Positions 5,091 through 10,178 of a stretch of 10,178 nucleotides of DNA are shown piece by piece. Source of the stretch: Nitrososphaerales archaeon TH5894 (lineage in GTDB: Archaea > Thermoproteota > Nitrososphaeria > Nitrososphaerales > Nitrososphaeraceae). Each line of letters begins with the position of its first letter. Within the stretch, counting starts at the first letter, position 1. Under the pieces are notes generated by a model, which did not search any database, had not been told where the DNA came from, and saw nothing but the letters and a program-made list of their open reading frames with translations. The translations under genes and the position numbers were made by a program. The stretch spans positions 1 through 10,178 of the forward strand of contig JAATVK010000253.1 in assembly GCA_014523485.1 (NCBI GenBank), read 5' to 3'.

Positions 5091-5972
5091 ATGAGTTCAG
5101 ATCAAATAATTAAGAAATATCCGCAAAAGAAGCAAATTATGTATCAAGAATTACAAGAGCTTCCAAAAAAATATAACGTTATAGCATTATCAAAAATGTA
5201 TAAGGTCAGGGCTACACAATTAATGACACTAAGGAAAAAGTTTCACGGTGAAATCCTTATTAAAATAATTAAAAATAAAATTGCCCAGAGAGCTTTTGAA
5301 AAAGTAAGTAATATTTCAGGAATTGAAGATTTAAGCAAAGAGTTAGAAGGTCAATGTGCATTGATGTTTACTAATTTAAGTCCTTTCAAGCTTAACCTGA
5401 TTTTCAGTGAAAATAAAGTTTTTTTACCAGCCAAAGGGGGAGATATTGCACCAAACGATATTATAGTACCTGCAGGTAATACTGGAATTCCTCCAGGCCC
5501 AGTCCTCTCAGAGTTTAAAGAAGCAAAAGTTCAAACTAAAATTGATCAAGGCAGTATTGCTGTAACAAAAGATACAGTAGTCGCGAAATCTGGAGAGGTT
5601 ATATCTCAAAAACTTGCATCTCTAATTTCTAAATTAGACATAAAACCAATTGAGGCGGGAGTGCTAGTTAACTATGCAATTTCAGAAGGTCTACAATTTA
5701 GAGAAAAAGACTTACAGCTTGACGTTAAAGAATATGTGAAAGAATTACAAATATCATATTCGTCCGCTTTGAACCTTGCCATAGAACTAAATTATTTTGC
5801 ACCGGAAACGATATCCTCTATTATATCTTTAGCATATCAAAAATCACTTAATGTAGCTTTAAAAGCTGGATATGTTTCCAAGGATACTGCCGAAATAATA
5901 ATAAATACTGCAAAAGCAAATGTATCTGGTTTAAGCGAAGCCTTAAAAATGAAAGGCTATGTCCCTCAATAA
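5091..5972 (+). CDS. rpl10: Large-subunit ribosomal protein L10 (P0), tail-less
   Basis: L10/P0 anchors the stalk. Its N-terminal domain binds 23S rRNA with L11, and its C-terminal helices carry the L12 dimers. The 293 residues show the rRNA-binding domain (about 1-105). The archaeal insertion domain carries D-I-I-V-P-A-G-N-T-G-I-P-P-G-P at 123-137. A helical spine from about 218 to the end includes S-A-L-N-L-A-I-E-L-N-Y. Most archaeal and eukaryotic P0 proteins continue into an acidic stretch ending in GL-x-x-LFG. Here the chain stops at K-G-Y-V-P-Q with neither. No tail is seen in another frame after the stop, so a frameshift is unlikely. It lies three bases after rpl1, and T-runs at 5983-5999 probably end the operon. 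No strong Shine-Dalgarno is visible in the gap. Confidence 0.95.
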   Translation: MSSDQIIKKYPQKKQIMYQELQELPKKYNVIALSKMYKVRATQLMTLRKKFHGEILIKIIKNKIAQRAFEKVSNISGIEDLSKELEGQCALMFTNLSPFKLNLIFSENKVFLPAKGGDIAPNDIIVPAGNTGIPPGPVLSEFKEAKVQTKIDQGSIAVTKDTVVAKSGEVISQKLASLISKLDIKPIEAGVLVNYAISEGLQFREKDLQLDVKEYVKELQISYSSALNLAIELNYFAPETISSIISLAYQKSLNVALKAGYVSKDTAEIIINTAKANVSGLSEALKMKGYVPQ

Positions 5973-5979
5973 AGTTCCT

Positions 5980-6000
5980 AATTTTTTATCAATTTTTACA
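5980..6000 (+). terminator. T-rich end of the rpl1-rpl10 operon
   Basis: Two T-runs (six T, then five T) start about 10 bp after the rpl10 stop codon, in the pattern of archaeal oligo-T terminators. Confidence 0.45.
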
Positions 6001-6033
6001 GGGAATAATATTCTTTTGGATATAGACGAACAC

Positions 6034-6041
6034 AATAAATA
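6034..6041 (+). promoter_or_regulatory. TATA-like box of the GHKL ATPase gene
   Basis: AATAAATA is centred 34 bp before the ATG at 6072, the same spacing as for rpl1 and citrate synthase. The box is weak in sequence, and read-through from rpl10 is possible. Confidence 0.35.
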
Positions 6042-6071
6042 AAGGCAAGAAAGTCATTTTACTATTATATT

Positions 6072-7703
6072 ATGTCAATACAATTAAAAGTTCATCCATC
6101 GTTTTTTAAGGAATTTGCGACAAAGACATGGGTTTCACCATATGAGATAGTTAAAGAACTGATAGAAAATGCATTTGATGAAGATGCTACCCAGGTATTA
6201 ATTACCATTTTCAATAATGGGTCTATAATAATAGAAGATGATGCAGGTATGGACGAAGAAGGAATTGAAAAATTCTTACTATTGGGATCACCACATAAAA
6301 AAATAGAATCCATTTCTCCAAAATTAAAAAGAAGTCGGACAGGGCGATATGGAACAGGAAGACTATCTTTTCTTACATCATTTGAAAGCATGAAAATTAA
6401 AACGAAAAAAAATAATTATAGCAAAAGTCTTGTTATAGATGAAAACTCCTTAAATCAATTATTTTCTGGCAATTCTTTACTAAATGAGATTAAAGAAAAA
6501 CCACTTGGTAGAAACGGAACAGAATTAACATTAAGTAATGCAAAGATGAGTATTGACCCTCAGAAATTATATAAGGAAATACGTAAATTAGCTATACTTA
6601 GACAACCCCTCTTTCAAATATTTATTAAACAGTCGAGTAGTTTCAATGAATGGGATCTGCATAATTTCGATAAAGTAAACGCCCAAGAGATCCAAGGCTA
6701 CCGTATCCCAGTAAATCTTGATAATGGCCAAATTAGTGGTGAAATAGTAGTTGCAAGACGTCCATTAACAGAAGAGGAGAAAGGGATAGGGGTAATGATC
6801 GGGAATCATATTGTTATAAGAACTAATTTTGGATTTGATGCTAAGCTTAATCGAATAACAGGATTATTAAGATGCGATGCTTTAACTTCCAGATTTGCAG
6901 ATAAATCTGCATTAATAGAGGACAATGCTTATTATAATTTCAACAAGTATGTCAAACAATTTATTGTTGATGAAGTCATACCCAAATTGACTGAATATGA
7001 AGATGTATTAATAACCAAGGAAGAGTCACGAATATATCGTGAAATAGATAAAGTACTTGGTCAAGCAGTCATTGAGAATTTGGAGTCTGTAGAAGTAGAA
7101 GAAGAGGAATATGAAACAGTGGAAGATAACGTAACTGTCACGAACGAAGATAGATTATCGGTAAACTCATCTATTTCAAAATCCAAGAATCAAGATAATA
7201 AATCTTCACCACTCGAGGGTTATGAAAATTCATCTGTTCAAATCTCCAAAAACAAAGAACAGACTCATACTAGTATACTAGACCATCAGACTATCCATAG
7301 CGAGAGTGAACCTCATTATTACAACCCTAATGAAAGGACACAAAATTTTCCTAATTTCCAAACGTCTAGTACTCTAGATAAAATGCAGATAAAAAAAATA
7401 AAAACTCTTAAACGAACCTTCGCATTAAAGAACATTGGGTACAAAGTAATACCTTATGAGGACGAAAGTGATTCAAGATATGGATTTACTAATGAAAATG
7501 TAGTTTTTGTAAATAAAGCTAATTCAGCATACAAAGCAGAATCAGAAAGAGGTGATGAATTTCTATTGAGACACATTATTAGATTAGTCGCGGAAGCTAT
7601 AGCGGAGGAGAAACATCCAGAAGGAAAAGATGCTTTAGAATTACAAAACCGTCTAATTGGGGAAGCAATTAAGATCCATAATCTTCATAGTAGAAAAAAA
7701 TAA
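6072..7703 (+). CDS. GHKL-superfamily ATPase (Hsp90/MutL/MORC-like), role unknown
   Basis: This 543-residue protein has an N-terminal Bergerat ATP-binding fold. The N box is E-L-I-E-N-A-F-D-E-D-A at 29-39 (Glu29 as general base, Asn33 for Mg2+). The G1 box is D-D-A-G-M at 56-60 and the G2 lid is GRYGTGRLSF at 91-100. G-T-E follows at 149-151. An S5-like transducer domain runs to about 300, with Lys278 in A-D-K-S-A placed where the gamma-phosphate lysine would be. Residues about 335-435 are acidic then polar and probably disordered. A separate C-terminal domain (about 440-543) contains V-V-F-V-N-K-A and a helical charged end. No histidine-kinase, topoisomerase or MutL endonuclease part is seen. 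The order GHKL-S5-linker-small domain recalls prokaryotic paraMORC proteins. ATP-driven dimer clamping on DNA or protein is inferred. It sits between rpl10 and a proteasome gene. Confidence 0.82.
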   Translation: MSIQLKVHPSFFKEFATKTWVSPYEIVKELIENAFDEDATQVLITIFNNGSIIIEDDAGMDEEGIEKFLLLGSPHKKIESISPKLKRSRTGRYGTGRLSFLTSFESMKIKTKKNNYSKSLVIDENSLNQLFSGNSLLNEIKEKPLGRNGTELTLSNAKMSIDPQKLYKEIRKLAILRQPLFQIFIKQSSSFNEWDLHNFDKVNAQEIQGYRIPVNLDNGQISGEIVVARRPLTEEEKGIGVMIGNHIVIRTNFGFDAKLNRITGLLRCDALTSRFADKSALIEDNAYYNFNKYVKQFIVDEVIPKLTEYEDVLITKEESRIYREIDKVLGQAVIENLESVEVEEEEYETVEDNVTVTNEDRLSVNSSISKSKNQDNKSSPLEGYENSSVQISKNKEQTHTSILDHQTIHSESEPHYYNPNERTQNFPNFQTSSTLDKMQIKKIKTLKRTFALKNIGYKVIPYEDESDSRYGFTNENVVFVNKANSAYKAESERGDEFLLRHIIRLVAEAIAEEKHPEGKDALELQNRLIGEAIKIHNLHSRKK

Positions 7704-7713
7704 GAATACTCAT

Positions 7714-7722
7714 TAATTTTAA
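7714..7722 (+). promoter_or_regulatory. TATA-like box of the proteasome beta gene
   Basis: TAATTTTAA lies 45 bp before the psmB ATG, which would leave a leader of about 20 nt. It is weak. The gene could also be read from the ATPase promoter, since the genes are only 59 bp apart. Confidence 0.3.
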
Positions 7723-7762
7723 TAGAAAAGACTAAATCTGGCTCTTCTTTCATATACCTCAA

Positions 7763-8359
7763 ATGGCGTACCAATATTTTCCTGGCGCAACAGCCGTAGG
7801 AATTTCTTTTAATAATGGTGTTTTATTGGCATCTGAACAACGAGTTTCTTTTGGGAACTTCCTTGTTAATAAAAATACTAAAAAAACTTTTGTTTTGACT
7901 GAGAATGTAGGAGCAGCTTGTGCGGGTATGGTTGCCGATATGAATGTACTTGCTCGACAGGTTGCTGCTTTATCAAAAATCCGTAAAATGGAAATAAGAC
8001 GTAAAGTTCCAACAAATTCAGTAGCTAAACTAATGTCTGTAATTATGTTTGAAAGACGATACTTTCCTTTGTTGACTCAAGTTATAGTCGGAGGGTATGA
8101 TGATAAACCTCGTATATATACTCTAGATCCACTTGGATCGCTACTACCTGATGAATATGCCTCGGTAGGAAGTGGTGCCGAAATGGCTTTAGGTATATTG
8201 GATGCCCAATATAACTCACAAATGAATGAAGATGATGCCAAATCCCTCGCTATTAAATCTATTAGAGCTGCTATTCAAAGGGATGCATCAAGTGGGGATG
8301 GGATCGATATTCTTACAATAAGTAATAGAGGAAAAAATGAAGAATCTCTAAAGGTATAA
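7763..8359 (+). CDS. psmB: 20S proteasome beta subunit with Thr1 replaced by Ala
   Basis: Beta subunits form the inner, proteolytic rings of the archaeal 20S proteasome. The 198 residues align by eye with the Thermoplasma beta subunit across the whole Ntn-hydrolase fold. GATAVGI at 8-14 takes the place of G-T-T-T-V-G-I, so the residue at mature position 1 is Ala9 instead of the nucleophilic Thr. Codon 9 is GCA, one base from ACA. The other active-site residues are kept: Glu17 and Arg19 equivalents (S-E-Q-R-V-S), Lys33 (N-T-K-K-T-F), and Asp166/Ser169 (R-D-A-S-S-G, with G-I-D following). The short eight-residue N-terminus cannot be removed by normal self-cleavage. Inference: a structural, non-catalytic beta subunit needing an active paralogue elsewhere. 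Crenarchaea and thaumarchaea commonly carry two beta genes. The ATG start is unambiguous. Confidence 0.93.
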   Translation: MAYQYFPGATAVGISFNNGVLLASEQRVSFGNFLVNKNTKKTFVLTENVGAACAGMVADMNVLARQVAALSKIRKMEIRRKVPTNSVAKLMSVIMFERRYFPLLTQVIVGGYDDKPRIYTLDPLGSLLPDEYASVGSGAEMALGILDAQYNSQMNEDDAKSLAIKSIRAAIQRDASSGDGIDILTISNRGKNEESLKV

Positions 8360-8400
8360 TTACTTAGATCCGATGACTAATCATTGCTATCTTAAGCATC

Positions 8401-8408
8401 TTTTAATA
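8401..8408 (+). promoter_or_regulatory. TATA box of citrate synthase
   Basis: TTTTAATA is centred 34 bp before the TTG start at 8439. It supports initiation near 8431 and hence that TTG, since the two ATGs at 8426 and 8429 are out of frame. Confidence 0.4.
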
Positions 8409-8438
8409 TAGAAATTTCAAAGAGAATGATGTATAAAT

Positions 8439-9608
8439 TTGGATGCAAGAAATATAGGTTTACGAAATATTGAAGTAGCAGATACAAAAATTTCATCTAT
8501 TGATGGAGAAAACGGTAAATTAATTTATAGAGGATATGATATTCTTGATTTAGTAAATCATTCTACTTTTGAAGAAACATCATATCTTTTATTGTTCGGA
8601 GAACTCCCTGACAAAACCCAATTAGATGAATTTTCCTATAAACTAAAACAATCAAGAAAATTACCACAGTCATTAATTACCAATTTAGAAAATAGACCAA
8701 AAACAGCTCGTTCGATGGATGTTCTACAATCAGCTGTTCCCTCTCTAGCAGATTTTGATGAAAGTATCTATTCTGATACTAAAGAAGACAATATAAAAAG
8801 GGCAATATCTCTAATATCGAAAATTCCTTCGATAGTGAGTGCATGGAATAGAATAAGAAACGGGCTAGAGATTATTGAACCAGACGAGGAACTTAAACAT
8901 TCTGCAAATTTTCTATACATGGTGTTCGGGCGAAAACCTACATTTGAAGAAGAAAAAGTTTTTGATATTTGTTTGATTTTACATGCCGAACATAGCTTTA
9001 ATGCGTCCACTTTTGCAGCTAGAGAGATTGCTTCTACTCGTGCTCATATGTATTCATGTATTTGTGGTGCTATAGGAGCCTTATCAGGTGAATTACACGG
9101 AGGAGCTAACGTAGAGGTAATGAAAATGCTTTTAGATATTCACAATTCAAAAAATATCGAAAAATGGATACAAGATAAATTAAACGAGGGCAAAAGAATT
9201 ATGGGAATGGGACATGCAGTTTATCGTACAACAGATCCTCGGGCAGACATTCTAGAACGACTAGCAAAATCTATATGTAAAAATGAGAATCACAGATGGT
9301 ATGAAATTACTCGACAAGTAGAACAATATACAAAAAAATATATCACAGATATCAGAAAACAACCGATATACCCTAACGTAGATCTTTATAGTGCATCTCT
9401 TTATTATTGTATGGGTTTTCCAGTTGATCTTAATACTCCTATTTTTGCAATCTCAAGAATTTCTGGATGGGCAGCGCATATCATTGAAGAAAAATTTGCA
9501 GAAGCAGCACCAAAACCGGCTTTATATCGTCCTAAAGCAGTATATGTTGGGAAATATTGTGGGCCAATGGGTTGCGAATATCCACCCTTGAAAAAAAGAA
9601 AACCATAA
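8439..9608 (+). CDS. gltA: Citrate synthase
   Basis: This enzyme condenses oxaloacetate and acetyl-CoA to citrate, the entry step of the oxidative TCA branch. In thaumarchaea it would feed 2-oxoglutarate and glutamate synthesis from acetyl-CoA made by the hydroxypropionate/hydroxybutyrate cycle. The 389 residues match the short archaeal/Gram-positive type. The opening N-I-G-L-R-N-I-E-V-A-D-T-K-I-S is typical. The catalytic triad is in place: His220 in E-L-H-G-G-A-N, His259 in M-G-M-G-H-A-V-Y, Asp315 in P-N-V-D-L-Y-S, followed by G-F-P and I-S-R-I-S-G-W-A-A-H. The spacing is like that of the Thermoplasma enzyme. It could also use propionyl-CoA (2-methylcitrate synthase), but no prp genes are nearby. 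The start is TTG, because an in-frame TGA lies only four codons upstream with no other start codon after it. Confidence 0.96.
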   Translation: MDARNIGLRNIEVADTKISSIDGENGKLIYRGYDILDLVNHSTFEETSYLLLFGELPDKTQLDEFSYKLKQSRKLPQSLITNLENRPKTARSMDVLQSAVPSLADFDESIYSDTKEDNIKRAISLISKIPSIVSAWNRIRNGLEIIEPDEELKHSANFLYMVFGRKPTFEEEKVFDICLILHAEHSFNASTFAAREIASTRAHMYSCICGAIGALSGELHGGANVEVMKMLLDIHNSKNIEKWIQDKLNEGKRIMGMGHAVYRTTDPRADILERLAKSICKNENHRWYEITRQVEQYTKKYITDIRKQPIYPNVDLYSASLYYCMGFPVDLNTPIFAISRISGWAAHIIEEKFAEAAPKPALYRPKAVYVGKYCGPMGCEYPPLKKRKP

Positions 9609-9650
9609 ACATTTTATTTTGAATGTTCCTGCTTCCTGCTTTTCTTAGTA
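9608..9650 (+). terminator. Hairpin and pyrimidine tract after citrate synthase
   Basis: AACATT (9608-9613) pairs perfectly with AATGTT (9622-9627) across an 8-base T-rich loop, starting on the last base of the stop codon. A T/C-rich tract follows to about 9648. The location and T content fit a transcript end. Confidence 0.45.
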
Positions 9651-9682
9651 AAATGAAATTAAAGATAAATTATCATTCAATG

Positions 9683-9690
9683 TATAAAGA
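9683..9690 (+). promoter_or_regulatory. TATA box of the PUA-domain gene
   Basis: TATAAAGA is centred about 23 bp before the ATG at 9709, again predicting a leaderless mRNA and favouring this ATG over the one at 9733. Confidence 0.5.
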
Positions 9691-9708
9691 TATAGTTTGA
9701 AAATCAAT

Positions 9709-10178
9709 ATGTTGTCTAAAAGAGAAACTTCTATGACCTTAGAAAAACTACATACAAATTGGCCAGACAAAACTATTCCAAAATTTAAAAATATAAAAGC
9801 TTACGAAATTGAAAAGGATAGAAAATTATTAATTCATGAAGATAATTTTAGTGCTGTTCAAATTAACGAAATAATACTTCCGTATTTGGGAAACAATAAT
9901 TTAGTTGAATTATTTCCTTATGTTATCATAGATATGGGAGCGGTAAAATACATCTGTAATGGTGCAAATATTACACGCCCTGGCATTCTAAAATTTGAAT
10001 CATTTTCAAAAGATAAAATTGTGATTGTAAAAGATAAGGAGCATCAAAAACCACTAGCCGTAGGTACCTCACTTTATGATAGTGAAAAAGCCATTAAGTT
10101 ATCTAAGGGGCATATAATTAATAATATGCATTATGTTGGTGATAAATTCTGGAATTTGTATAAAGGTTTACAAATATA
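9709..10178 (+). CDS. PUA-domain RNA-binding protein, MCT-1/Tma20-like (3' end cut by window)
   Basis: A total of 156 residues are readable before the window ends, probably nearly the whole protein. The N-terminal alpha/beta domain (about 1-68) is followed by a well-conserved PUA domain (about 69-150). Its landmarks are F-P-Y-V-I-I-D-M-G-A-V-K at 69-80, N-G-A-N-I-T-R-P-G-I at 84-93, P-L-A-V-G at 115-119, and H-Y-V-G-D-K-F-W at 141-148. This arrangement matches archaeal homologues of eukaryotic MCT-1/Tma20, which with DENR binds the 40S subunit in non-canonical initiation and recycling. An RNA- or ribosome-binding role is inferred from that. The less likely alternative is the PUA part of an RNA-modifying enzyme, but no catalytic domain is attached. 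The next ATG is residue 9. The final bases TA could be the start of a stop codon. Confidence 0.85.
   Translation, partial: MLSKRETSMTLEKLHTNWPDKTIPKFKNIKAYEIEKDRKLLIHEDNFSAVQINEIILPYLGNNNLVELFPYVIIDMGAVKYICNGANITRPGILKFESFSKDKIVIVKDKEHQKPLAVGTSLYDSEKAIKLSKGHIINNMHYVGDKFWNLYKGLQI

Noticed and set aside
6092..6391. 99-codon open frame on the minus strand inside the GHKL ATPase gene
   Set aside because: It lies wholly within the region coding for the ATP-binding motifs, has no promoter, and its translation looks like the antisense of that domain.
8768..9010. 80-codon minus-strand frame inside citrate synthase
   Set aside because: It is antisense to a conserved enzyme and has no sign of selection or promoter. 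It is low-complexity and Ser-rich.
9391..9591. 66-codon plus-strand frame overlapping the end of citrate synthase
   Set aside because: It is a shifted-frame shadow of the catalytic Asp region. The hydrophobic run comes from out-of-frame reading.
4421..9608. A defence or mobile island built around the MORC-like ATPase
   Set aside because: The flanking genes are ribosomal, proteasome and citrate synthase, with no nuclease, methylase, integrase, repeats or change in composition.

Overview
The window is AT-rich and archaeal, and the gene content points to an ammonia-oxidising thaumarchaeon (Nitrososphaeria). The AT-rich composition fits a Nitrosopumilus- or Nitrosocosmicus-like lineage better than the GC-richer Nitrososphaera, but this is inferred from memory and not from a search. 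Archaeal hallmarks are a Sec61-gamma type SecE, an acidic stalk protein L12/P1 ending in a GL-x-x-LFG tail, an archaeal L10/P0, a 20S proteasome beta subunit, an MCT-1-like PUA protein, a tRNA with an intron in the anticodon loop, and TATA boxes about 22-34 bp upstream of nearly every start codon.

Layout. Bases 1-140 hold an intron-containing tRNA-Arg(UCU) on the plus strand. Bases 141-808 carry no gene I can recognise, only AT-rich sequence with one notable hairpin plus T-run. secE and an Lrp/AsnC regulator follow on the minus strand. An unrecognised 167-residue protein and rpl12 (stalk protein) are on the plus strand. A CaCA-family cation exchanger and a 59-residue single-pass membrane protein are on the minus strand. 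The rest is on the plus strand: the rpl1-rpl10 pair, a GHKL ATPase of unknown role, a proteasome beta subunit, citrate synthase, and an MCT-1-like PUA protein that runs off the right edge.

How the genes relate. Most of the window serves translation and protein fate: decoding (tRNA-Arg), the ribosomal L1 stalk and the L10/L12 stalk, a likely translation-initiation/recycling factor (PUA protein), membrane insertion (SecE) and degradation (proteasome). The archaeal order secE-nusG-rpl11-rpl1-rpl10-rpl12 is broken up here. rpl12 sits 1.8 kb upstream of rpl1 with its own promoter, and an exchanger and a small membrane gene on the other strand separate them. secE is on the opposite strand, and nusG and rpl11 are not in the window.

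Points worth a second look. The proteasome beta subunit has Ala where the catalytic, self-processing Thr1 should be, while every other active-site residue is kept. L10 lacks the acidic GL-x-x-LFG tail that L12 keeps. The tRNA-Arg has a mismatched anticodon stem and an A at position 54. A run of three inverted repeats follows rpl12, and a possible small RNA lies in the 0.7-kb gap. The paraMORC-like GHKL ATPase is the least explained protein. I did not find a convincing defence island, mobile element or CRISPR array.
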